The notes: generated by a model not told the origin, from the sequence alone. A stretch of DNA of 16,531 bases from CAYPAU01 sp964408825 (GCA_964408825.1 CAYPAU010000017.1:1-16531); one strand, 5' to 3'. Shown: positions 5,726 through 12,298, numbered from the stretch's first letter. Made by a program: numbers and translations.

Positions 5726-6931
5726 ATGTCTAAGATTCAAGCAAGAACCCTTAAAGGGTTTCGTGATTTCTTACCAAAGGAAGCAAGGAAAAGACAGTGG
5801 CTGATTGAGAAACTCAGGTCGGTCTTTGAGTCCTATGGCTTTGAACCTCTGGAAACTCCGGCTCTTGAATACGAGGAAGTTCTTCTTGGAAAATACGGAG
5901 AGGAAGGCGACAAGCTTATGTACCGATTTGAAGACCTTGGAAAAAGAAAAGTTGCTCTCCGCTATGATCAGACTGTTCCCCTTGCCCGAGTTGTCGCTCA
6001 GTACCAAAATGATTTGCCAATGCCGTTTAAAAGATATCAAATCTCAAATGTGTGGCGCGCCGAAAATACCCAGAAAGGACGCTTTCGCGAATTTCTTCAA
6101 ATGGATGCTGATATTGTCGGCTCTGACTCTCCCCTTTCTGATGCGGAAATAATTGCAGTTGCGGAAAAATGTTTGAAAGAATTAGGATTTAAGAATTTTA
6201 AGATTCAAATAAACGATAGAAAACTATTTAAGGGTTTAGATAAAAAATCAATAATAAGCTTGGATAAGCTCGGAAAACAACCTGAAGATCTCGTCAAAGC
6301 TGAGTTAAAAAAAGCAGGATTATCTGAAGACTTAGTTGATCAAATAAAAACACTCGAACCGACCGAAGATACAAACAAACTAATGTTAATGCTTGATGAG
6401 ATAGGACTCGACAAATCCACTGTTCAATTTTCACCATTTTTGGCTCGTGGACTGGATTACTATACCGGGATGATTTTTGAAGTTAAGGTTGAAGGATATG
6501 AAGGAGGATCTGTGGCAGGTGGCGGAAGATATGATAATCTTATTGGATCTTTTGCCAATAAATCAATACCGGCAGTGGGTTTTTCTTTTGGTTTTGATCG
6601 ATTAGTTGAAGCGATGAGGGAGTTTAATCTTTTTCCCGGAAATTTACCCCAGACAAAAGTTCTTGTCACAATTTTTGATAAAGATTATAAGGACAAATCG
6701 CTTGAAATTTACAAAAAATTAAGAGAAGAAAATATTCCATGTGAGATCTTTCTTGACGAAAATGCACCCTTGGATAAGCAGTTAAAATATGCAGACAAAA
6801 AAGGCATTGAATTTGTTTTAATTCTTGGACCCAATGAGCAGAAGGAAAATAAAATTACTATCAAAAAACTTAAGACCCGCAGCCAGAAAACAGTTTCATT
6901 TAACTTGCTGTCGGCTTCCATTCTCGGATAA
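5726..6931 (+). CDS. hisS: Histidyl-tRNA synthetase
   Basis: 401 residues, a class II synthetase that charges tRNA-His. Visible motifs are GFRDFLP (11-17), LRYDQTVPLAR (79-88) at the substrate site, motif 2 around WRAENTQKGRFREFLQMD (110-127), the histidine signatures RGLDYYTG (241-248) and GGGRYD (265-270), and motif 3 GFSFGFDRL (285-293). A C-terminal anticodon-binding domain follows from about 310. An in-frame ATG at 5708 would add MCYYKN. The ATG at 5726 is preferred because the family begins near there and an extended -10 lies just upstream. The last 32 bases overlap the end of a convergent minus-strand gene. The His-codon leader at 5359-5427 makes feedback on charged tRNA-His plausible. 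Confidence 0.95.
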   Translation: MSKIQARTLKGFRDFLPKEARKRQWLIEKLRSVFESYGFEPLETPALEYEEVLLGKYGEEGDKLMYRFEDLGKRKVALRYDQTVPLARVVAQYQNDLPMPFKRYQISNVWRAENTQKGRFREFLQMDADIVGSDSPLSDAEIIAVAEKCLKELGFKNFKIQINDRKLFKGLDKKSIISLDKLGKQPEDLVKAELKKAGLSEDLVDQIKTLEPTEDTNKLMLMLDEIGLDKSTVQFSPFLARGLDYYTGMIFEVKVEGYEGGSVAGGGRYDNLIGSFANKSIPAVGFSFGFDRLVEAMREFNLFPGNLPQTKVLVTIFDKDYKDKSLEIYKKLREENIPCEIFLDENAPLDKQLKYADKKGIEFVLILGPNEQKENKITIKKLKTRSQKTVSFNLLSASILG

Positions 6932-7751
6932 ATCTTCTTCCCAGTGCCTGTCTTGATGAATCTACAATTATTCCGCTTTCCCCGTTTGCAATGGGCTCCC
7001 TCCATTTGTTACCATCCTTATCTGTCCTGAAATAACCAAGTGCGTCTTCGTCAACTCCAAGGGGTCTGCTGTCTAAAATTGTTGCTACAAAATCTTCTTC
7101 TATTGCCAGGGTCGATTCAAACCAAAAGGGATCAATTCCAAGACCTATATTTCTGTAGGAATTTAATAGCGCAAGATTTCCCCCTCTAGCATTCTCTAAT
7201 GCTCTTAAAAAAACTTCAAGCCTTAACCTGTCGAGAAAAGAGGAAGGCAAATTCCTTCCTTTAATTCTGTAACCTTGAGAAAGTCTCGTGTAATATGATA
7301 AGTCGTCCAAAACAAATTCTTTATTAAATAGCTCCCGGGCAAATATCGCATCATTCCTTTCATGATCCGAGACAGTTCTGTCTTTTAATCTTTTCGGCTT
7401 ACCCGGGGCAGCCGCTCTCCTTCTTCTTTCCTCTTCTAATTCCCTGGAAAACAACTCCGAAGGAGCGGAATGCCACTGTGGTCTTTTCCTGTATACTGCA
7501 TTCCTAATCTGTTCTTGAGTCAAACCTGTAACCTGTGCTATTTCTCCAAATAAAGCTCCTCTTAAAAAAAGAGGTCTGACTTTTTCCCATACAGTGCTTC
7601 GCACTATTACTTGATCGGGAGGTTTTGGTCTCCCCTTCAGAGCTTCGCTTATCTTAGTTCCCCTAGATTTTTCCTTGTGCTTCTCTCCATTAAAAGTCGG
7701 AATATGTCTGCCGCTTATATAGATTAATTTTCCGGTTTCTGAAGTTGTCAT
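6900..7751 (-). CDS. Possible DNA-binding protein with NUMOD3-like N-terminus, 283 aa
   Basis: I do not recognise the whole protein. Residues about 20-44 (GEKHKEKSRGTKISEALKGR) resemble the NUMOD3 motif, a small DNA-binding module usually attached to homing endonucleases. Residues about 66-89 (LFGEIAQVTGLTQEQIRNAV) look like a helix-turn-helix. A Lys/Arg-rich stretch (RRRRAAAPGKPKRLKDR) follows, and then a mostly helical C-terminal half. No GIY-YIG or HNH nuclease residues are apparent. The ATG at 7751 is chosen over an upstream TTG at 7769. It is divergent from rpmE and converges on hisS with a 32-bp overlap and no terminator between them. It may be a regulator or the remains of a mobile-element protein; both are guesses. 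Confidence 0.6.
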   Translation of the reverse strand: MTTSETGKLIYISGRHIPTFNGEKHKEKSRGTKISEALKGRPKPPDQVIVRSTVWEKVRPLFLRGALFGEIAQVTGLTQEQIRNAVYRKRPQWHSAPSELFSRELEEERRRRAAAPGKPKRLKDRTVSDHERNDAIFARELFNKEFVLDDLSYYTRLSQGYRIKGRNLPSSFLDRLRLEVFLRALENARGGNLALLNSYRNIGLGIDPFWFESTLAIEEDFVATILDSRPLGVDEDALGYFRTDKDGNKWREPIANGESGIIVDSSRQALGRRFIREWKPTAS

Positions 7752-7753
7752 GC

Positions 7754-7782
7754 TTGTAATGATCCCCAAAACAAGATATAAT
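7754..7782 (+). promoter_or_regulatory. rpmE promoter
   Basis: TTGTAA (7754-7759), a 17-nt spacer and TATAAT (7777-7782). The predicted start (about 7789) falls at the first base of the palindromic repeat that now fills the 5' untranslated region. Confidence 0.6.
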
Positions 7783-7790
7783 TATACCAT

Positions 7791-7839
7791 ATGATCCTTC
7801 GACTTCGCTCAGGATCATACTGAGTTTATCGAAAGTATG
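7791..7839. repeat. Two-module dispersed palindromic repeat, copy 2, covering the rpmE start
   Basis: Module one: ATGATCCT (7791-7798) pairs with AGGATCAT (7811-7818). Module two: CATACT (7816-7821) pairs with AGTATG (7834-7839). The last three bases of the repeat are the rpmE start codon. The element shares TCCTTCGAC...GCTCAGGAT and ATACTGAG...GTAT with copy 1 at 299-353. Its left end is also an ATG placed 8 nt after the -10 box. Confidence 0.7.
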
Positions 7840-8127
7840 AAAACAGGAATTCACCCACAGTATTTTGATGCACAGGTTGTTTGCGCCTGCGGCAACAGGT
7901 TTACCGTGGGATCAACAAAAGAAGACATCCATATTGAGCTTTGCGATAAGTGCCATCCTTTCTATACAGGCGAGCAGAGATTCGTCGACTCGGCCTCCCG
8001 AATTCAAAAGTTTCAGGATAAGCAAAAAGTTGCCGCTCAGTATGTGGTGAAGAAAGCCAAAAAAGCGCAAGAGAAGAAACAGGAATCCCCAAAGACTCTT
8101 CGAGAGATGCTAATGTCAATCAAGTAG
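7837..8127 (+). CDS. rpmE: 50S ribosomal protein L31, zinc-binding type
   Basis: 96 residues starting MKTGIHPQYFDAQVVCACGN, a typical L31 N-terminus. The four zinc ligands C16, C18 (CAC) and C36, C39 (CDKC) are all present, so this is the zinc-containing form of this large-subunit protein. After residue 50 comes a long Lys/Gln-rich tail (KKAKKAQEKKQE) beyond the usual length of about 70. There is no Shine-Dalgarno sequence, and the ATG sits in the right arm of a palindromic repeat that could hide it in a hairpin. prfA follows 79 nt later, a common gene order. Confidence 0.95.
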   Translation: MKTGIHPQYFDAQVVCACGNRFTVGSTKEDIHIELCDKCHPFYTGEQRFVDSASRIQKFQDKQKVAAQYVVKKAKKAQEKKQESPKTLREMLMSIK

Positions 8128-8139
8128 CTGCGTAAATCT

Positions 8140-8202
8140 ACTATTGACTATTTACAATTGACCATTGAATTTGTATATGGTAAATGGTAAATGGTAAATT
8201 TA
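8140..8202. repeat. Heptad-period inverted repeat before prfA
   Basis: Units ACTATTG, ACTATTT, ACAATTG, ACCATTG, AATTTGT, ATATGGT, AAATGGT, AAATGGT, AAATTTA. The left arm 8150-8166 pairs with 8183-8199 over 17 bp with two mismatches, giving a long AT-rich hairpin that ends 5-8 nt before the prfA start. It occupies the place where a ribosome-binding site would be expected. Confidence 0.75.
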
Positions 8203-8206
8203 AACC

Positions 8207-9106
8207 ATGGGCGATTATAGAAAAACACAGATTGAAGAAATTACAAAGAAACTTGAAGAGGCGAGAACACTTCTAGATGATCCCTCTATGGCTTCTCTGG
8301 CTTCTGAGGAAATCAAAAACTTAGAGAACCAGAAAAAGGCCCTTGAGCAAAGTCTTACTGTCACCTCAGATGTGAATGGAGCTCCCACATCGGAGATGGA
8401 AAACCTGGATAATAGAAACATAATCATGGAAATTAAGGGCGCTGCTGGAGGAGACGAAGCCAAGTTTTGGAGCGAGGAACTGCTCAGAATGTATACTAAA
8501 TTTGCCCAGAAAAATAACTTTAAAATTGAGCAGGTTGATGATAGCGCGATCCGGATTTCCAGCCCTGATGCTTTTGGTTTTTTTAAATATGAAGCGGGTG
8601 TGCATAGAGTTCAGAGAATTCCCGAGACGGAAAAAAGAGGAAGGGTTCATACATCAACGGCTATCGTTTCTGTTCTTCCCGAACTTGAAGACATAGATCT
8701 TCACATAAATCCTGCAGATATTGAATTTGAAGCCTTTAGAGCCGGGGGACACGGAGGGCAAAATGTAAACAAAGTATCTACGGCTGTTCGGATAAAACAT
8801 ATCCCCACAGAAATAGTTGTAACATGCAGGACCGAGCGCTCTCAGGGGCAAAACCGGGAAAACGCCATGAGAATGCTTCGGGCAAAACTTTGGGAGGCAG
8901 AAGTTGAAAAACAAAATAAAATTGTCACCGAACTTAAATCAACGCAGGTTGGGAAAGGCATGAGAGCCGAGAAAATAAGGACCTACAATTTCCCCCAAGA
9001 CAGACTAACAGATCATAGAATAAATAAATCCTTCCATAATCTTCCCGCAATTTTAGATGGAGAATTGGATAAAATTTTTGAAGCTTTGAAATCCCAAGAA
9101 TCCTAA
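8207..9106 (+). CDS. prfA: Peptide chain release factor 1 (short form)
   Basis: 299 residues, against about 360 for typical RF1. The loss is in the N-terminal domain 1, which here is only a short coiled region. The stop-recognition tripeptide is PET (139-141, in HRVQRIPETEKRGRVHTST), of the PxT type that marks RF1 and reading of UAA and UAG. The peptidyl-tRNA hydrolysis loop carries GGQ at 183-185 in FRAGGHGGQNVNKVSTAVR. The C-terminal IRTYNFPQDRLTDHR motif is normal. There is no Shine-Dalgarno sequence, and a heptad-repeat hairpin sits just upstream. The usual downstream partner prmC is absent here. Confidence 0.94.
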   Translation: MGDYRKTQIEEITKKLEEARTLLDDPSMASLASEEIKNLENQKKALEQSLTVTSDVNGAPTSEMENLDNRNIIMEIKGAAGGDEAKFWSEELLRMYTKFAQKNNFKIEQVDDSAIRISSPDAFGFFKYEAGVHRVQRIPETEKRGRVHTSTAIVSVLPELEDIDLHINPADIEFEAFRAGGHGGQNVNKVSTAVRIKHIPTEIVVTCRTERSQGQNRENAMRMLRAKLWEAEVEKQNKIVTELKSTQVGKGMRAEKIRTYNFPQDRLTDHRINKSFHNLPAILDGELDKIFEALKSQES

Positions 9107-9122
9107 TTTCATATATTATATT

Positions 9123-9275
9123 TTGACAATCCGGTGTTGAGTGCATGAAGGATTAAACGAACGCAACAGGGAGGTACCTTTCATTTCAGGAGGGGCTCGT
9201 TAAGCGAGTTTAATCTGAAAAGCACGAGAGGAGGCTTGTCAGGAGCTTTTGGTACTTTTGTCGGTACAAAAGTAC
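9123..9275 (+). other. Structured intergenic element upstream of the reductase gene
   Basis: GATTAAAC (9151-9158) pairs perfectly with GTTTAATC (9208-9215). Between them is a CTCGT/GCGAG hairpin (9196-9208). TTTCA just before it could pair with TGAAA just after the 8-bp stem, giving a possible pseudoknot. GTACTTTTGT (9252-9261) and ACAAAAGTAC (9266-9275) form a perfect 10-bp hairpin 16 nt before the GTG start. A TTGACA (9123-9128) lacks a good -10. No known RNA family was recognised. Self-complementary TACTTTTGT-type hairpins also occur between genes in unrelated bacteria, so this may be a dispersed repeat rather than a regulator. Confidence 0.45.
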
Positions 9276-9291
9276 AAGAAAGAAACTGTTT

Positions 9292-9987
9292 GTGAAACTT
9301 ACTTTAATCGAAAAAAGGAAAGAGGCGGGAGACGCTTTTTCTTTTATCTTCAAACCCGAGAGAGAATCCTTGTGGAAGCCGGGGCAGTTTATGTTTTATA
9401 CTCTTCCGACTAAAAATCCCGACAACCGTGGCGTAACCCGTTATTTCACCATCTCCTCTGCCCCGTATGAAAGACATGTGATGATTACAACGCGTATAAG
9501 CAAAAAGTCAAGCACTTTCAAAAAATCCCTTGCAAACCTAAAAATTGGAGACAAGATAGAGGCAAGCGGACCTGACGGGCAGTTTGTGGTAGATGCCCCG
9601 AAGAGAAACTTAATCTTTATTGCAGGCGGAATCGGAATAACGCCTTTTCGTTCTATCTTAGTCGAATACGCGCATAATAAGCAAAACCTAAACGTACAAC
9701 TTTTATATGCAAACAAGGATGAAAATATCGTCTTTAAGGACGAACTAGAATCGCTTCTTCCCAGAAATCCCAATTTTAAAATCCGGCATTTCATCGGAGA
9801 GCACATCGATAAAAGAACCTTATCGTCAATCGTAAATCGTAAATCATCAATCATAAATCGTTTTTTGTTTTTCATCTCCGGCCCAAGTAGCTTTGTCCGA
9901 TCAATTAGAGATACTGTGCAGGAACAAGGAGTCCCAAGAGAAAATATCAAACTCGACCTCTTTCCCGGCTACAACACAGACAGTTGA
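9292..9987 (+). CDS. Ferredoxin/flavodoxin-type NAD(P)H-FAD oxidoreductase
   Basis: 231 residues with the ferredoxin-NADP reductase fold. The FAD-binding motif is RYFTIS (50-55), GPDGQF (93-98) lies near the flavin, the nucleotide-binding loop is AGGIGITPF (111-119), SGPSSFV (196-202) is in the NAD lobe, and it ends near FPGY (224-227). No iron-sulfur domain is present, so it would pass electrons between NAD(P)H and a separate partner. The start is a GTG at 9292, chosen because the FAD domain begins close behind it. A 35-nt heptad repeat (9823-9857) is translated in frame as about residues 178-189 (SIVNRKSSIINR) between the two halves of the NAD domain. A second heptad element spans its stop codon. 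Confidence 0.9.
   Translation: MKLTLIEKRKEAGDAFSFIFKPERESLWKPGQFMFYTLPTKNPDNRGVTRYFTISSAPYERHVMITTRISKKSSTFKKSLANLKIGDKIEASGPDGQFVVDAPKRNLIFIAGGIGITPFRSILVEYAHNKQNLNVQLLYANKDENIVFKDELESLLPRNPNFKIRHFIGEHIDKRTLSSIVNRKSSIINRFLFFISGPSSFVRSIRDTVQEQGVPRENIKLDLFPGYNTDS
9823..9857. repeat. Heptad-period element inside the reductase gene
   Basis: Units TCGTCAA, TCGTAAA, TCGTAAA, TCATCAA, TCATAAA. The reading frame stays open. It is followed by TCGTTTT, which may be a sixth, diverged unit. Confidence 0.7.
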
Positions 9988-10018
9988 CAACTAACAGAAA
10001 ACTATTAACTACTAAAGA
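9984..10018. repeat. Heptad-period element over the reductase stop codon
   Basis: Units TTGACAA, CTAACAG, AAAACTA, TTAACTA, CTAAAGA. The TGA stop (9985-9987) lies in the first unit, so the repeat may have set the C-terminus of the reductase. Confidence 0.5.
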
Positions 10019-10023
10019 CGGGG

Positions 10024-10170
10024 CAAGTCATTTGAGAATGAACTGAAAGCCGTTGGATCGTCCTTGCTTTTCAGATTCAGACTTTTAGAAAGGCTTTCAT
10101 TTAGAGAGCGGGGAAACTTTGTTTTAGCAGACCAAATTTTGAGAGAGCGTCATTCTCAACATGTGCTTGC
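10024..10170. other. Large nested inverted-repeat structure, possible ncRNA
   Basis: Outer stem: GCAAG (10024-10028) with CTTGC (10166-10170). Next: TTGAGAATGA (10032-10041) with TCATTCTCAA (10150-10159), 10 bp and perfect. Inner: TGAAAGCC (10044-10051) with GGCTTTCA (10092-10099), 8 bp and perfect. AGAGAGCG occurs twice as a direct repeat (10104-10111 and 10142-10149). The nested stems over about 147 nt suggest a folded RNA or a DNA element, on either strand. I compared it from memory with SRP RNA, RNase P, tmRNA and 6S hallmarks and saw no match. Confidence 0.45.
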
Positions 10171-10199
10171 TGAGTCGCAAAAAATAATTCTATTGACTG

Positions 10200-10228
10200 T
10201 TGATTCTTTAATCCCGTTCTGCTAACAT
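10200..10228 (+). promoter_or_regulatory. Promoter for the 10242-10541 ORF
   Basis: TTGATT (10200-10205), a 17-nt spacer and TAACAT (10223-10228). The predicted start is about 7 nt before the ATG, with no room for a Shine-Dalgarno sequence. Confidence 0.5.
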
Positions 10229-10241
10229 CAACCACCAGAAT

Positions 10242-10541
10242 ATGGAAAAAGCTCAGAGACATAGTCCGGCCGAGATTTGGCATATAACTTACGAATTATT
10301 CAGACAAGAGCTCCGGCTTCTTTACCTTCAAATAGAAGGGGGGAAACCGATTCTTCAAGACCATGAAGGAGTTATCGTAGATACAGGAACTCCCCATAAT
10401 CCTGCTCTTTTGTTAAGACCGGACGGGAGTATAAAATTTGTTCAATATGGATGGTCCGCTCCCCCGGACAGAGATCTTGAAATTACAAATCAGGATTACT
10501 GTATCCTCGCAACAGAAATCATCGAAAACTTCACAACCTAA
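10242..10541 (+). CDS. Hypothetical protein, 99 aa
   Basis: I do not recognise this protein. It opens MEKAQRHSPAEIWHITYELF, with a probable helix to about residue 32, then beta-rich segments (KPILQDHEGVIVDTG, NPALLLRPDGSIKFVQYGW) and a short C-terminal helix (ILATEIIENF). It has one cysteine, no signal peptide and no membrane segment, so it is probably cytoplasmic. It has its own promoter-like sequence and no ribosome-binding site. It precedes the Tat-type lipoprotein gene by 97 nt, and that gene has its own promoter, so a shared role is uncertain. Confidence 0.6.
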   Translation: MEKAQRHSPAEIWHITYELFRQELRLLYLQIEGGKPILQDHEGVIVDTGTPHNPALLLRPDGSIKFVQYGWSAPPDRDLEITNQDYCILATEIIENFTT

Positions 10542-10597
10542 ACCCTGACTGATTACTATCATACTATTTAAAATTCCCGCCGAAAATATTTCACTTC

Positions 10598-10626
10598 TTG
10601 ACAAACAAAAAAGGAGTTAATAGAAT
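10598..10626 (+). promoter_or_regulatory. Promoter of the first Tat-type lipoprotein gene
   Basis: TTGACA (10598-10603), a 17-nt spacer and TAGAAT (10621-10626). The ATG at 10639 lies 12 nt after the -10. An AAGGAG inside the spacer (10611-10616) is upstream of the expected transcript start and cannot act as its ribosome-binding site. Confidence 0.7.
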
Positions 10627-10638
10627 TACGCTATTGAA

Positions 10639-11427
10639 ATGGGAAGCAATACGGAAATAGACCCCGGAAGAATTTCAAGAAGAGGCCTTTTGTCTTTGGG
10701 AGTTAAAAGTGCTGCGGTTTTAGCATTGGCAAAAGCAGCCGCCGCCTGCGGCGGCAGCGGCGAAAATGATAGCCCGGGTCTTCCGGAAGGCATTATTATC
10801 CAAACTGAAAATCCGCAAAATGAAATCTCGCCTCTTCAACAGGCAATAGCAAACGGCAGGCTTGAACTTGCGGGCGAACAAGACTGGGAAAGATATTTTA
10901 CCCCGGTGACAGCGGGAGAGGCGCAGTCTCTTCTTGATGCGGCAAACGCAGGCGGGCAAACTCTTGATGAGGTTATAATACTTCTAAATTTTGATCCAAG
11001 AAAAGCACCAAATCTTGTACTTAAGGACCTTGGAGATTCCAATGCTATTGGAATTGGAAATATTCCCGTCGGCACTGTTTTTTACTCTCCGGTTGAAGGC
11101 CAGTCCTTTATGTATAACTTCATGGGTGAAGGTGGGAGCGAACTTGATCCTGTAACCCAGGTTTACACCAAAAACGAGAATGGCATGCTCCATCTCCTTT
11201 TTACTTTTAAAGGCTCCAAGGTTTTTACGCAGGAAGATCGAAATGCTAAGCCAACTTCAATGGGAGACCCGCTCTTAACGACTTTAAGCAGAAATGTTTT
11301 AAAACTTGGAGAACAGGCTGGCTTTCAGGCCATATACCAATTTGGCCCACAGGGAGAAATAATACATGGCTCGCTTGCCAATCTTCTCACAAAAGACGGG
11401 AAAATCGCCTTCATCCCCCAAAACTAG
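10639..11427 (+). CDS. Tat-exported lipoprotein, unknown function, 262 aa
   Basis: The N-terminus carries a twin-arginine signal, SRRGLLSLG (13-21, Arg14-Arg15), a hydrophobic stretch and AAAC (34-37), so Cys37 is a likely lipidation site. A flexible Gly/Ser/Pro segment follows. The mature protein is acidic and mixed alpha/beta, with helices around 65-115 (LQQAIANGRLELAGEQDWER, AQSLLDAANAGGQTLDEV) and a beta-rich half containing GTVFYSPVEGQSF. The SPVEG-type turn is matched by FSPVDG in the membrane protein at 14299-14931. It is predicted to be anchored on the outer face of the cytoplasmic membrane. No enzyme motif was seen. Tat lipoproteins usually fold before export, often with a cofactor. 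Confidence 0.75.
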   Translation: MGSNTEIDPGRISRRGLLSLGVKSAAVLALAKAAAACGGSGENDSPGLPEGIIIQTENPQNEISPLQQAIANGRLELAGEQDWERYFTPVTAGEAQSLLDAANAGGQTLDEVIILLNFDPRKAPNLVLKDLGDSNAIGIGNIPVGTVFYSPVEGQSFMYNFMGEGGSELDPVTQVYTKNENGMLHLLFTFKGSKVFTQEDRNAKPTSMGDPLLTTLSRNVLKLGEQAGFQAIYQFGPQGEIIHGSLANLLTKDGKIAFIPQN

Positions 11428-11443
11428 TTGGTATTAGCACTTC

Positions 11444-11472
11444 TTGACATAGCCAACTTAATTGTAGATACT
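11444..11472 (+). promoter_or_regulatory. Promoter for the 11481-12200 gene
   Basis: TTGACA (11444-11449), a 17-nt spacer and GATACT (11467-11472), 8 nt before the ATG at 11481. This predicts a leaderless message. Confidence 0.65.
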
Positions 11473-11480
11473 TTAAATTA

Positions 11481-12200
11481 ATGGAGACTCAAGAAAATCC
11501 CCCTCATGTAAATCAGCCGGTTAGGGAGGAGGGAGAAAAAAAGCGGAACGCTTTTTTTCTCCTTGAGGTGGGACTTTTGGAAGTCGGTTTTGTAATCCTG
11601 GGCCTTGCCATTCTCTTTGGAACCCTGAACTATTTCAACATCCTTCCCGTCTCAAACTCACTCCCCTTTCTCTCCTTCCTCCCCACCCAACAGAAAACAA
11701 ATACAAATCAGACCAAGACGCAAGTGACGAAAAAAACCCTAACTCCCGAAGAATTAAATAAGATTGAAACAAAAATACCCTATGCCGGGTGTCCTGTTTC
11801 TTTCTCCCTTTGTAAAACCGCAGTTGAGATAAGTGAAGACACAGAGACAGCTACTCTCTCTGCTTTGGGATTTAGCAATATACCCAAAGACGAGAAAATT
11901 CTATCGGCGATTGCAGGAAGCATAAAGACAGCCAGTCAAGGTTCATTAACTGTCATAACTGTCACCGATAGTAGCGAAAGGCAGGCAGTTTACGAATTTG
12001 AGAAAGACGCAATTGAAATTTCAGCCAAATCTGGAAGCGAAGTTGCCAACGGACAGGTAATTGGAAAACTAAACAGTTCCGAGATGTTAATTAATAAAGC
12101 AGGCTCGGATTTTAATTTTATATTTTCCATAAAAGAGTCTGGATCCAATATAAAAATCTCCCCATCCGAGGCTAAGCAAGGCCTTGACATTGTCCGATAA
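11481..12200 (+). CDS. Membrane-anchored extracytoplasmic protein, 239 aa
   Basis: A charged cytoplasmic N-terminus (EEGEKKR) precedes one membrane segment (about 25-50), giving an N-in, C-out orientation. A Thr/Gln/Asn linker (about 69-90) leads to a beta-rich domain. That domain has two cysteines seven apart (GCPVSFSLC), which could form a disulfide, and a stretch SGSEVANGQVIGKLNSSEM. The last pattern resembles the hinge strands of M23/LytM or lipoyl-type folds, but the zinc-binding HxH of active M23 peptidases is absent. The order 'Tat lipoprotein, then single-pass membrane protein' recurs at 13206-14931, where the second protein has a comparable C-x(7)-C and KKGEVISEL stretch. Function unknown. 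Confidence 0.7.
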   Translation: METQENPPHVNQPVREEGEKKRNAFFLLEVGLLEVGFVILGLAILFGTLNYFNILPVSNSLPFLSFLPTQQKTNTNQTKTQVTKKTLTPEELNKIETKIPYAGCPVSFSLCKTAVEISEDTETATLSALGFSNIPKDEKILSAIAGSIKTASQGSLTVITVTDSSERQAVYEFEKDAIEISAKSGSEVANGQVIGKLNSSEMLINKAGSDFNFIFSIKESGSNIKISPSEAKQGLDIVR

Positions 12201-12263
12201 AAAAATAGAACTTTGCCCACCTCCCAGGTCGGATTACTGTTAAATATTGAATGCTGGTTGCGC

Positions 12264-12292
12264 TGGCTGACTTCCCGATTATTTGATATAAT
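12264..12292 (+). promoter_or_regulatory. Promoter of the AbiEii-type module
   Basis: A perfect TATAAT (12287-12292) ends 6 nt before the ATG at 12299, predicting a leaderless transcript. The -35 (TGGCTG, 12264-12269) is poor, so an activator or a weak promoter is possible. Confidence 0.5.
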
Positions 12293-12298
12293 ATAAAT

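Noticed and set aside
373..10018. CRISPR array
   Set aside because: The heptad units have no repeat-spacer structure with conserved repeats of 24-40 nt, and no cas gene is present in the window.
10024..10170. SRP RNA, 6S RNA, RNase P RNA or tmRNA
   Set aside because: None of the conserved signatures I know for these RNAs (such as GGAAGCAGCC-type SRP loop or the tRNA-like ends of tmRNA) is present on either strand.
10101..10283. Minus-strand 60-aa ORF
   Set aside because: It lies across the nested stem structure and into the next gene's promoter and start, has no ribosome-binding site, and resembles nothing known.
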